Assembly: GCA_028716975.1 (NCBI GenBank)
Contig: JAQUOU010000021.1
Location: 1 to 64,000, forward strand
Direction of reading: 5' to 3'
Origin: Methylobacter sp.
Lineage (GTDB): Bacteria > Pseudomonadota > Gammaproteobacteria > Methylococcales > Methylomonadaceae
Length of the DNA: 64,000 nucleotides
The notes below the pieces were generated by a model. The model did not search any database, was not told the origin of the DNA, and saw only the letters and a list, made by a program, of their open reading frames with translations. Each line of letters starts with the position of its first letter. Position 1 is the first letter of the stretch. This document shows, piece by piece, positions 7,367 through 16,086 of the stretch. The translations under genes and the position numbers were made by a program.

Positions 7367-9559
7367 ATGTTATTTGGCCGAAACAAAAAAAATCCAATTA
7401 AAATGGCTGATAGAGGGGTTGTTAAATGGACTTACTCAACCTGCGGCTACTGCTCGACAGGCTGTTCCATCGAAATCGGCAGTAATGCCGAAGGCAAACC
7501 CGTTGCCTCGCGCGGTGTGGCCGGAGCGGATGTCAATCGCGGCAAACTTTGTCTCAAAGGAATTTTTGAATATGAAATTTTTGAAGCGACCGGGCGAGGT
7601 AAAACGCCGCTGATACGGGACAAAATTCATAATTCGTACCAGACTTCGGATTGGGATAAGGCGCTGGATAAAATGGCGGCTGAAATCAAGCGGATTCAGG
7701 CCGCTTATGGCCGTGATTCCTTCGCTATCGTATCAACAGGACAATTGCTCACCGAAGAATTCTATACCCTGGGTAAATTAACCCGTGGCGTGATCGGCAC
7801 CAACAACTACGACGGCAATACCACGCTGTGCATGGCTTCCGCGGTATCGGGCTATAAACGTTCGTTCGGCTCGGATGGGCCGCCGGGTTGCTATGAAGAT
7901 TTTGAGCATACCGATTGCCTGATCGCATGGGGCTCCAACCTGCCCGAACAGCACCCTATTATTTATTGGCGCTTAAAAAATGCAAAGGAAAAACGGCCGT
8001 TTCCGTTGATTGTCGTCGACCCCCGCGTCACGATATTTGCTCAGTTTGCCGATATACATTTACCCATCACACCGGGCACCGATGTGGTTTTGCAAAATGC
8101 CTTGATTCATGTGATTCTGGATGAAGGGCTGGAAGATCGTGACTATATCAATGTCAACACCAATGGTCTTGACGAACTGGCACAAGAGGTCCGCAATTAT
8201 GACCCATGCACAGCGGCCAAAATTTGCGGCATTGACGAAGATACCATTCGCACTGTCGCCCGCCTTTATGCCAAGACGGACAGGGCGATGAGTATCTGGA
8301 CCATGGGCATTAACCAGAGCACACATGGCTCGGATGGCGTGGTGGGTATCAATAACCTCAACCTTGTAACCGGCAATATCGGCAAACCGGGCGGCACCAG
8401 CTTGTCGATTACCGGCCAATGCAATGCGATGGGTACGCGTGAATGGTCGTCCTGCTCCGGTTTGCCGGGTTACCGGGTGCTGGAAAAAACGGAAGAGCGC
8501 GAAGAAATCGCTCAATTCTGGGGTATTGATCCTGAATTTTTCCCCAAAAAACGCGGCCTGACGGAAACCGATATTTTCCCTGCGATAGAAACCGGCGAAA
8601 TTAAAGGCTTGTGGCTGATAGCGACCAACCCCATGACTTCGATGGCAAATACGGCGCGCATCCGCAAGACCCTGGAAAAACTGGAATGCCTGGTTGTGCA
8701 GGATTCCTATGTCGATGTGGAAACCACCCAATACGCGCATATCTTCCTGCCTGCCGGCACCTGGGCTGAAAAAGAAGGCGTATTTACCAATACCGAACGC
8801 CGCGTCAATCTAACCCGCCAGGTACAGCAACCCTATGCCGATTCCAAATCGGATATGCAGATTTTTAACGAACTCGCCAAACGTTTTGAGCACGGTCAAA
8901 AAATCAACTTTCCCGAACAGCCGGAACAAGTGTTTGAAGAAATGAAGACGCTGTCCAAAGGACGCCTGGTGAATATTTCCGGCATGACATATGACCTGAT
9001 CGAGCAAAAACGCGGCATTCAATGGCCTTTCTCGCAAGCACAGGCACAACAAGGCGGTAATGGCAATCAACGGCTTTACACTGAACCGGCTACGTTCCGC
9101 TACGCAGACGGCCGGGCGAAACTCATTCCCTTGCCTTTCATCAATAATAATGAAGTCCCGGACGAGCAATTTCCGTTCTGGCTCAATTCCGGCCGTCTGG
9201 TGGAACATTGGCATACCCGCACCAAAACCGGCAAGATTGGTAATAACAATAAATTCAGCCCGATTCCGTTTATGGAAATGAATCCCGATGCCGCCGAAGA
9301 GCTAAGTATTCTGCATCAATCTTATGTGCGGGTCGTATCGCGTCGGGGCGATGCGGTCGTTATGGTCATGTTGACGCAGCGTGTGCCCCGGAATATGGTA
9401 TTTATTCCGTTTCATTTTTTTGATTGCGTCAATCGTTTAACGCTAGGTCTGTTAGACCCTCATTCCAGACAACCGGCCTTTAAACAATCCGCGGTATGTA
9501 TCGAATCTATCGACCAGAACCTGGCTGCGCAATTGAACATAGAGTCGCGTGAGTATTAA
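7367..9559 (+). CDS. Molybdopterin oxidoreductase, nitrate-reductase-like catalytic subunit (membrane-linked type)
   Basis: A 730-residue molybdenum enzyme of the NasA/NapA/NarB class. An N-terminal [4Fe-4S] site (C26, C29, C33, C62) is followed by a cysteine at the Mo-ligand position (C155 in TTLCMASAVSGYKRSFGSD) and a C-terminal cofactor-binding domain (LVEHWHTRTKTGKIG). It has no twin-arginine signal, so it should stay in the cytoplasm, and no C-terminal [2Fe-2S] domain. The next gene encodes a Fe-S/DmsC-like membrane protein, a likely electron partner. Nitrate is the probable substrate because of the operon; a formate dehydrogenase or another oxyanion reductase is possible. Start ATG 7367 has a weak ribosome site; ATG 7403 is an alternative. 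Confidence 0.85.
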   Translation: MLFGRNKKNPIKMADRGVVKWTYSTCGYCSTGCSIEIGSNAEGKPVASRGVAGADVNRGKLCLKGIFEYEIFEATGRGKTPLIRDKIHNSYQTSDWDKALDKMAAEIKRIQAAYGRDSFAIVSTGQLLTEEFYTLGKLTRGVIGTNNYDGNTTLCMASAVSGYKRSFGSDGPPGCYEDFEHTDCLIAWGSNLPEQHPIIYWRLKNAKEKRPFPLIVVDPRVTIFAQFADIHLPITPGTDVVLQNALIHVILDEGLEDRDYINVNTNGLDELAQEVRNYDPCTAAKICGIDEDTIRTVARLYAKTDRAMSIWTMGINQSTHGSDGVVGINNLNLVTGNIGKPGGTSLSITGQCNAMGTREWSSCSGLPGYRVLEKTEEREEIAQFWGIDPEFFPKKRGLTETDIFPAIETGEIKGLWLIATNPMTSMANTARIRKTLEKLECLVVQDSYVDVETTQYAHIFLPAGTWAEKEGVFTNTERRVNLTRQVQQPYADSKSDMQIFNELAKRFEHGQKINFPEQPEQVFEEMKTLSKGRLVNISGMTYDLIEQKRGIQWPFSQAQAQQGGNGNQRLYTEPATFRYADGRAKLIPLPFINNNEVPDEQFPFWLNSGRLVEHWHTRTKTGKIGNNNKFSPIPFMEMNPDAAEELSILHQSYVRVVSRRGDAVVMVMLTQRVPRNMVFIPFHFFDCVNRLTLGLLDPHSRQPAFKQSAVCIESIDQNLAAQLNIESREY

Positions 9560-9582
9560 AGCAGTGCAGGTCGGGCCAGCAG

Positions 9583-9660
9583 GTGTAGGGTGGGCAACGA
9601 TTTTTTGCCCACTAATTCAACGCAATCATGGTGGGCATAAAATCGTTGCCCACCCTACAC
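9583..9660. repeat. 78-base inverted repeat between molybdoenzyme and Fe-S/membrane subunit genes
   Basis: Arms GTGTAGGGTGGGCAACGA (9583-9600) and TCGTTGCCCACCCTACAC (9643-9660) are perfect 18-base complements, and an inner pair TGCCCAC/GTGGGCA continues the palindrome. It fills nearly the whole gap in front of the start at 9671. It looks like a mobile palindromic element and would form a strong RNA hairpin inside the operon, possibly stabilising or attenuating the message. Confidence 0.8.
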
Positions 9661-9670
9661 AGGATTTATT

Positions 9671-11578
9671 ATGTTTGAAGTACGCAACGACGAACCCCGA
9701 TACGCTTTTCTCAATGACCCGGAAACCCAGGCACAAAACCGCTACGGTCAAAATATCGAACTGACAGATCCTGCCAGTGAGCTAAGAGATAAAAGCCTGA
9801 ACATTAACGGTGATGCCGGTATTGGTGAAAATCCCAATCGTTACAAACAGCACGGCTTTTATTTTAATTCCGACAATTGCATAGGCTGCCATGCCTGTGA
9901 ATCGGCCTGTAGCGAAAAAAATGATGTGCCTATCCATCTAGCCTACCGGTCAGTAGGCTTTGTCGAGGGCGGTACCTATCCTGATTATCAGCGCATGAAT
10001 ATTTCCATGGCGTGTAATCATTGCGATGATCCTGTGTGCCTAACGGGCTGCCCTACACGCGCCTATACCAAATTTGCCGAATACGGCGCTGTTCTGCAAG
10101 ATCCTGATATTTGTTTTGGCTGCGGTTATTGCACCTGGGTTTGCCCTTATAATGCGCCGCAATTGGACCCGGTAAAAGGCGAGGTCTCTAAATGCAATAT
10201 GTGTGTCGATCGGCTTGAAGTCAACTTAAAACCGGCTTGTGTCGCCGCCTGTCTGGGTAATGCGCTGGATTTTGGGGTGATCGAAAATATCCCTGAAAAC
10301 CGTGTGCAGGCCAAAGCTGAAATCCCCGGCTTTCCTACCACCGATATTACGCATCCGAATATCCGCTTTCAGCAAACTCGTTCAACACATCGGGAAATGA
10401 CGCGTACTGACGCCATGCCGCTAAAATATCATCGGGATGATAAAGAAGCTAAATTCAAACCGGTAGTCGATGAAAAACAGGGACGTCAAAAACACTGGAA
10501 TTTGCATAAGCTGCTTATCAGTCACGAAAGTGCGCATGTGATTTTCACTTTATGCACACAAGCCACCGTCGGCGCTTTCCTGATGTTAGTTGTAGGATCA
10601 CTGCCGCTAATAGGACTTGACGCGCTGGCTATGCTGAAAACTCCGGCGGTGTTGCTGCCATTACTGATAGCGATGGTCGTTGTAAGTACGATAGGCTTGT
10701 TCAAACTCAACATGCACTTGGGTAAGCCGCATCGCTTTTACCGGGGCTTTAATAACCTGAGACTTTCTCCGGTCAGTCGTGAAATCGCCGGAGTATCGCT
10801 GTTTTACACCGGTTTGTTGGGTTACGCCGCGTTTGCCTTGCTCGATAATGCTTTTATACAGTTTTTAGCTGATAGCAGTGCTTTTATCGCTGCTGTCAGT
10901 GGTGCGACAGGTTTGTATTACATGTACAAACTGTACCGCATTCCGGCCAGGCCCTTCTGGAATCACTGGCAAACAGCCAGTGCTTTTGCGGGTTCCATGC
11001 TGAGTTTTGGATCGTTGATTATTGCCGTGGTCAGTGTTTGCGCCCTGCCGCTTGCAGCTAACGCCACGCAAGCGCTGCTGCAAACATTGGCCCTGTTGAT
11101 GGCGGCCGGTTTGGGGCTTGAAGGGGTTGGCCATATTGTTCATGCCCGGGATATGCAGGCGAGCAACAATGAAGGCGCCGCATCTTATTACCGGCAAGTC
11201 ACTCAATACGGTAAATCCTACATTTTGCGCAATGCGTTACTGGGCTTTAGCTTTATCTTGACAGCCGTGATCGCTATGACGGGATTATCCAGCCTTGTTA
11301 TGGGGTTGCTCTTAACAGTATCACTGCTGGTAACAGGTGCATTGAGCCGGTCATTATTCTTTGTATTGGTGATACCCACTACCATGCCAGGCGCGTTTTT
11401 CTGGAAAAATGACGGCTTTGTCGAGCATGCCAGAGCAACCGGTTTAGCCGATGCGCCGCAACACGGCGTAGCTTATGAAGGACACCATGCATTTAAAATG
11501 AACGAATTAATACAGACCCTTAAAGAGAACTCGCTCAAGGATATGATTACGCATGTTAAATGGATTTTTGGCAAATAA
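9671..11578 (+). CDS. Fused four-cluster ferredoxin / DmsC-like membrane anchor subunit
   Basis: A 635-residue fusion. After an extension of about 65 residues, four cysteine clusters typical of DmsB/NrfC-type proteins follow: CIGCHACESAC, CNHCDDPVCLTGC, CFGCGYCTWVC and CNMC-x11-CVAAC (about 72-195). From about 285 onward are eight or so hydrophobic helices resembling DmsC/NrfD-type anchors (for example VIFTLCTQATVGAFLMLVVG). There is no Tat signal, so the Fe-S part faces the cytoplasm with the preceding molybdoenzyme. The likely role is passing electrons from membrane quinol through the clusters to the catalytic subunit. DmsB and DmsC are separate proteins in E. coli; here they are fused. AGGA precedes ATG 9671. 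Confidence 0.85.
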   Translation: MFEVRNDEPRYAFLNDPETQAQNRYGQNIELTDPASELRDKSLNINGDAGIGENPNRYKQHGFYFNSDNCIGCHACESACSEKNDVPIHLAYRSVGFVEGGTYPDYQRMNISMACNHCDDPVCLTGCPTRAYTKFAEYGAVLQDPDICFGCGYCTWVCPYNAPQLDPVKGEVSKCNMCVDRLEVNLKPACVAACLGNALDFGVIENIPENRVQAKAEIPGFPTTDITHPNIRFQQTRSTHREMTRTDAMPLKYHRDDKEAKFKPVVDEKQGRQKHWNLHKLLISHESAHVIFTLCTQATVGAFLMLVVGSLPLIGLDALAMLKTPAVLLPLLIAMVVVSTIGLFKLNMHLGKPHRFYRGFNNLRLSPVSREIAGVSLFYTGLLGYAAFALLDNAFIQFLADSSAFIAAVSGATGLYYMYKLYRIPARPFWNHWQTASAFAGSMLSFGSLIIAVVSVCALPLAANATQALLQTLALLMAAGLGLEGVGHIVHARDMQASNNEGAASYYRQVTQYGKSYILRNALLGFSFILTAVIAMTGLSSLVMGLLLTVSLLVTGALSRSLFFVLVIPTTMPGAFFWKNDGFVEHARATGLADAPQHGVAYEGHHAFKMNELIQTLKENSLKDMITHVKWIFGK

Positions 11579-11604
11579 GTTGCTGCAGAGACATTGAATA
11601 ACAG

Positions 11605-11675
11605 GGCTACCAATATAAACCGGGACAAGCAGTAAGGCTTAGCCTTCTAAACTGTCCCGCCTTATGTTGGTAGCC
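11605..11675 (+). promoter_or_regulatory. Nested stem-loop in leader of the reductase gene
   Basis: Three nested complementary pairs occur: GGCTACCAA/TTGGTAGCC (11605/11667), GGGACA/TGTCCC (11622/11653) and AAGGC/GCCTT (11634/11642). Together they form a long hairpin that ends about 18 bases before the ATG at 11693. There is no T-run, so it is not a plain terminator. It could be a repeat, an RNA-processing site or an antitermination target. Confidence 0.55.
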
Positions 11676-11692
11676 GATAACAGGAACCCCCA

Positions 11693-12925
11693 ATGAAACA
11701 GCGTCTGGTTGTTATCGGTAACGGCATGGCCGGTATGAGAACGGTTGAGGAACTGTTATCCGCTGCGCCTGATAAATATGATATTACTGTATTCGGCGCC
11801 GAACCTTACGGCAACTATAATCGTATCATGCTGTCGTCCGTGCTGTGCGGCGAGAAAACCATTGAAGATATTGTCATGAATGACCGCCAATGGTATGTCG
11901 ATAACGGTATCCGTCTTCATGCCGGAGCCGATAAGGCTGTGGTGCGCATAGAGCGGGGCGCGAGGAAAGTAGTTGCTCTGGATGGAACTGTTGCTGAATA
12001 CGATCGCCTGCTGATTGCCACCGGTTCCAAACCTGTTATAGCGGCTGTTCCCGGCAATGACCTGGAGGGAATTATTAGTTTTCGCGACATTATAGATGTC
12101 AACAAAATGCTAGCCTATAGCCGCAGTCATAAAAAAGCCGTGGTGCTGGGCGGCGGTCTTTTAGGTCTGGAAGCGGCCAATGGCCTTGTGCTCAGGGGCA
12201 TGGACGTTACCGTTATCCATAATAGTGACGTATTACTTAACCGGCAGATGGATAGGCAAGCCGGTAAAATGTTGCAGACCGCCCTTGAGCAGAGGGGCCT
12301 GAAGTTCAAGATGTCAGCTAAAACGCAGCATTTGACAGGTGATGAAAAAGGCCATATCACAGCAGTACGATTTGAAGACGGCAGCGAACTGGACTGTGAC
12401 CTGTTTATTATGGCGGTAGGAGTGCGCCCCAATATTTCACTGGCTCAGGAGGCGGGACTTTATTGCGAGAGAGGGATCATCGTCAATGATACGCTGCAAA
12501 GCTACGATCCTTCTATTTATGCGGTAGGTGAATGTATCCAGCATCGCGGCGATACATTTGGCCTGGTTGCTCCGCTGTTTGAGCAGGCGAAAGTCTGCGC
12601 CAATCACCTGAGCGCGCATGGAGTTGCTGAATATAATACCTTACCTGCTGCAACCAAACTCAAGGTGACAGGCATTAACCTGTTTTCTGTGGGAGATTTC
12701 CTCGGCGATAAAAACTGCGAAGCCATTCATTTCACCGATCCATCCATGGGTATTTATAAAAAGCTGGTCATCCGCGATAACAAACTGATGGGCGCTGTGC
12801 TTTATGGGGATACGGCCGACGGACTGTGGTATCAGCAATTGCTGGAAAAAAAGACAAATATTTCGGCTATAAGAGCGCTGCTTATTTTTGGCAAAGCCTA
12901 TCTGACGGCAACCGAGGCAGCCTGA
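11693..12925 (+). CDS. nasB: FAD-dependent NAD(P)H reductase subunit of assimilatory nitrate reductase
   Basis: A 410-residue protein matching the N-terminal reductase part of NirB. It has an FAD Rossmann motif VVIGNGMAG at the start, LLIATGSKP near 105, a second nucleotide motif VVLGGGLLGLEAANG near 150, and FAD motif SIYAVGECIQH near 280. It stops before the BFD [2Fe-2S] domain that NirB has; that domain is instead fused to the next gene product. It should pass electrons from NAD(P)H to the nitrate reductase that follows. The stop codon overlaps the next ATG (TGATG). The symbol is given by context; the protein is a NirB-like diaphorase by sequence. Confidence 0.82.
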   Translation: MKQRLVVIGNGMAGMRTVEELLSAAPDKYDITVFGAEPYGNYNRIMLSSVLCGEKTIEDIVMNDRQWYVDNGIRLHAGADKAVVRIERGARKVVALDGTVAEYDRLLIATGSKPVIAAVPGNDLEGIISFRDIIDVNKMLAYSRSHKKAVVLGGGLLGLEAANGLVLRGMDVTVIHNSDVLLNRQMDRQAGKMLQTALEQRGLKFKMSAKTQHLTGDEKGHITAVRFEDGSELDCDLFIMAVGVRPNISLAQEAGLYCERGIIVNDTLQSYDPSIYAVGECIQHRGDTFGLVAPLFEQAKVCANHLSAHGVAEYNTLPAATKLKVTGINLFSVGDFLGDKNCEAIHFTDPSMGIYKKLVIRDNKLMGAVLYGDTADGLWYQQLLEKKTNISAIRALLIFGKAYLTATEAA

Positions 12926-15603
12926 TGTCTGATTCCACAGCCGCATTGAAAGCCGTGCAGACCACTTGTCCTTATTGTGGCGTAGGCTGCGGTATTGATG
13001 CCCTGGTCGATGAACAGAATCATAGTGTCGAAATAATCGGAACTCCGTCCCATCCGGCCAATTTCGGCCGTCTTTGTTCCAAAGGTTCGGCCCTGGGAGA
13101 AACGGTTGAACTCAAAGGCAGGTTGCTGCAACCCAAGGTTTATGGACGCGATGCCGGTTGGGCGGAAGCGCTGGATCTGGTGGCCGGCTCGTTTCTCAGT
13201 ACGATCGAAACTTATGGGCCTGATGCAGTCGCCATTTATGGTTCTGGACAACTGCTGACTGAAGACTATTATGTTGCCAACAAGCTGATGAAAGGCTTTA
13301 TCGGCAGCGGCAATATGGATACCAATAGCCGTTTGTGCATGTCCTCTTCCGTGGCCGGACATAAACGCGCTTTTGGTTCAGATACTGTACCTGGTTGCTA
13401 TGATGATTTTGAACAAGCCGAACTGATTATATTGATAGGTTCGAATACGGCTTGGTGCCATCCGGTCAGCTTTCAGCGTATCAGGGCGGCAAAAGAAGCA
13501 AATCCGCATTTAAAAATTGTCGTTATTGATCCCCGCCGGACTGCCACCTGCGATATGGCTGATTTGTATTTGCCTGTGGCAATAGGCAGCGACACCATCC
13601 TGTTTAATGGCCTGCTGCATTATCTTGGCCAGGAAAACCTGCGGAATCAGGCTTATATTGAAGAATACACGGAAGGTTTTTCTGCCGCGCTGGCCGCCGC
13701 CAGTGTCAGTAGCGGCGATATTGAACGGGTTGCCGTGCAATGCAAAGTCGATAGAGAGGATCTGCAGCGCTTTTATCGCTGGTTTGCCGCTCACGAAAAA
13801 GTCATGAGCCTGTACAGCCAGGGTGTAAACCAGTCTTCTTCGGGCACTGACAAGGTCAATGCAATTATCAATTGTCATCTGGTTACCGGCAGAATTGGCA
13901 AGCCCGGTATGGGGCCTTTTTCGCTGACCGGGCAGCCTAACGCCATGGGCGGCCGTGAAGTCGGCGGTTTATCGCATCAATTGGCGGCGCACATGGATTT
14001 TTCCAGTGACGCCGATATCGAGCGGGTAGCACGTTTTTGGGGCACTCATACTATTGCCCGTAAACCGGGTTATCCCGCCGTGGAGCTGTTCGATGCCATC
14101 CATGACGGCAGAGTAAAAGCCGTCTGGATTATGGGCACTAATCCGGTTGTCAGCATGCCCAATGCCGACAAGGTCAAGCAGGCTCTACAGCACTGTGACT
14201 TTGTTGTGGTCTCCGACTGTATTGCCAATACCGATACGACGGCTCTGGCTCACGTATTGCTGCCGGCACAGGGCTGGAGTGAAAAAGACGGCACGGTGAC
14301 TAACTCCGAACGCTGCATTTCCCGCCAGCGGGCATTGTTCAGTCCTGCCGGCAGCGCCAAGCCCGACTGGTGGATAATCACGCAGGTCGCCCGGCGCATG
14401 GGCTATGAGCAGGCTTTTCATTACAAAAATAACGCTGAGATTTTCCGTGAACATGCCGCGCTTTCCGGGTTTGAAAACAATTCAGAGCAGGGCTTACGGG
14501 ATTTTGATATATCTGCTTTTGCTGATATCAGTCAGCAGGAATATGACAATCTCCAACCGGCTCAATGGCCGGTAAATCAAACGCATCCACAGGGCAGGGC
14601 GCGGATTTTTGATGACGGCAAATTTTATACCGCAACGGGTAAAGCACAATTTATTGCCATAGAGCCGAGGCCGCCCGTCAATCTGCCGGATAAAGACTAT
14701 CCCCTGGTATTGAATACCGGCCGCCTGCGGGATCAATGGCATACCATGACCCGCACGGCAATCGCCGCAAAGTTAAATCAGCACAAACCCGAACCTTTTG
14801 TTGAAGTGCATCCCGTCGATGCAAGACGCCACGAATTATTACCCAATACCTTGGCCACCATTGAAAGCCGCTGGGGTTCAATGATTGCCCGTGTGCAAAT
14901 TACTGACAGTCAGCAGCGAGGCAGTCTGTTTGTACCCATGCATTGGACCGGACAGTTAGCCAGCCGCGGGCGCATGGGCGCTTTAGTCAACCCGATTGTC
15001 GACCCTGTTTCCAAGCAGCCGGAATGTAAACACACGCCTGTCCGGATCAAGGCGTATCAGCCGGTTTGGCATGGCTTTATCCTGTCGCGGCGCGAGCTGA
15101 ATATTACAGAATCCGAGTATCTGGTCAAAATCAAAGGCGAGCAGTTCTATCGCTATGAACTGGCCGGTGAGACCTTACCGGAAAGTTGGCAGGACTGGGC
15201 CGGAAAAAACCTGTGGAGCACAGCGGTGGAAAATTCTCAGTGGCAGGAATATCAAGACCCCGGCATCAACAATTACAGGGCGGCGCACATTATTGATAAT
15301 CGTTTGGAAAGCGTGATTTTTATAGCAGCCGGTATTAATCTTCCCGAACGCAACTGGCTGACCAGTCTATTTGCAAGCGAGGAATTAGAGAAAGAAGGCA
15401 GGAAAGCGCTGCTTACCGGCCTGCCGCCTTTGGGCGTTGCCGATGTAGGCGCTATCGTCTGTGCCTGCTTTAATGTCGGAGAAAAAACTATAAAGACGGC
15501 TATCAGGGAAAAAAATCTTAAAACCCCTCAGGAAGTGGGGCAGTATCTCAAAGCCGGCACCAATTGCGGCTCCTGTGTGCCTGAGATCAAGGCGCTGTTA
15601 TAA
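12925..15603 (+). CDS. nasA: Assimilatory nitrate reductase catalytic subunit with C-terminal [2Fe-2S] domain
   Basis: An 892-residue cytoplasmic molybdenum enzyme that reduces nitrate to nitrite. The [4Fe-4S] site is C15, C18, C22, C51 (TTCPYCGVGCGI...LCSKG), and the Mo-ligand cysteine is C138 in SRLCMSSSVAGHKRAFGSD. The cofactor-binding C-terminal half includes LNTGRLRDQWHTMTRT. The last 50 residues form a BFD-like [2Fe-2S] domain (C846, C848, C881, C884), as in the Klebsiella-type NasA. Start ATG 12925 overlaps the upstream stop; an in-frame ATG at 12826 lies inside the upstream gene and is rejected. It is the last gene of the operon. Confidence 0.93.
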   Translation: MSDSTAALKAVQTTCPYCGVGCGIDALVDEQNHSVEIIGTPSHPANFGRLCSKGSALGETVELKGRLLQPKVYGRDAGWAEALDLVAGSFLSTIETYGPDAVAIYGSGQLLTEDYYVANKLMKGFIGSGNMDTNSRLCMSSSVAGHKRAFGSDTVPGCYDDFEQAELIILIGSNTAWCHPVSFQRIRAAKEANPHLKIVVIDPRRTATCDMADLYLPVAIGSDTILFNGLLHYLGQENLRNQAYIEEYTEGFSAALAAASVSSGDIERVAVQCKVDREDLQRFYRWFAAHEKVMSLYSQGVNQSSSGTDKVNAIINCHLVTGRIGKPGMGPFSLTGQPNAMGGREVGGLSHQLAAHMDFSSDADIERVARFWGTHTIARKPGYPAVELFDAIHDGRVKAVWIMGTNPVVSMPNADKVKQALQHCDFVVVSDCIANTDTTALAHVLLPAQGWSEKDGTVTNSERCISRQRALFSPAGSAKPDWWIITQVARRMGYEQAFHYKNNAEIFREHAALSGFENNSEQGLRDFDISAFADISQQEYDNLQPAQWPVNQTHPQGRARIFDDGKFYTATGKAQFIAIEPRPPVNLPDKDYPLVLNTGRLRDQWHTMTRTAIAAKLNQHKPEPFVEVHPVDARRHELLPNTLATIESRWGSMIARVQITDSQQRGSLFVPMHWTGQLASRGRMGALVNPIVDPVSKQPECKHTPVRIKAYQPVWHGFILSRRELNITESEYLVKIKGEQFYRYELAGETLPESWQDWAGKNLWSTAVENSQWQEYQDPGINNYRAAHIIDNRLESVIFIAAGINLPERNWLTSLFASEELEKEGRKALLTGLPPLGVADVGAIVCACFNVGEKTIKTAIREKNLKTPQEVGQYLKAGTNCGSCVPEIKALL

Positions 15604-16086
15604 ATCACTATTGGCTGGAATTCACTGAAGGCAGCGCAATTTTTTATCTGCTTAGCGAACTGCTTAAACCTAAAAAACTCAGTTGATGGGCGCCAAAGGC
15701 CGTTCGTGCTGAGCATGTCGAAGCATGGGTGGACTTTGGCGTCTCACCCATTTGGTGAGCCTTCCGAAACCCCGTCCACCCTTCGACAAGGCTCTCCGGA
15801 GTGTAATCGAAGGGGCTCTCCTGAGCATAGCCGAAGGGGCTCTCCTGAGTATAGCCGAAGGGCTCCGGGCGAACGGGGTTTCGGAAGACTTAACTGATTT
15901 TTTTAGGTTAAAACATGCAGGGATTCCCTATGCTTTCGCCTCAGCGGAAGCTATATGTTTTTATGGAAATGTTGTAGCATGTTAATCGCGGATTGAATTT
16001 AACAATTTATAACTAACTCACTTCGCATTCCATATGGATACTAAAAATAATTACAACTCTTATCTCATTGAAAGGAGATACATCCA
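15604..16086. other. Intergenic region downstream of nasA
   Basis: About 480 bases filled mostly by the composite inverted-repeat element at 15661-15915. The last 170 bases are AT-rich and hold the leader of the next, broken gene, with a strong AAGGAGA ribosome site at 16072. No simple terminator with a T-run is seen after nasA. Confidence 0.55.
15661..15915. repeat. 255-base MITE-like composite element with terminal inverted repeats
   Basis: Ends at 15661-15684 and 15892-15915 are 24-base inverted repeats with three mismatches (core CCTAAAAAACTCAGTT against AACTGATTTTTTTAGG). Nested inside is a perfect 15-base inverted pair CTTCCGAAACCCCGT (15761) / ACGGGGTTTCGGAAG (15873). Between these lie three 24-base direct repeats (15784, 15808, 15832), the last two differing by one base. 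A small hairpin CTCACC/GGTGAG sits at 15743-15759. The two overlapping ORFs across it (15706-15897, 15725-15985) are repeat artefacts. Confidence 0.7.

Noticed and set aside
12826-12924. Upstream in-frame extension of nasA
   Set aside because: It lies wholly inside the preceding gene, and the ATG at 12925 with stop-start overlap fits the family start.
15706-15985. Two overlapping ORFs with repeated GALLSIAEG or RRGSPE words
   Set aside because: The repeated words are translations of the 24-base direct repeats in the intergenic element, in two frames at once.
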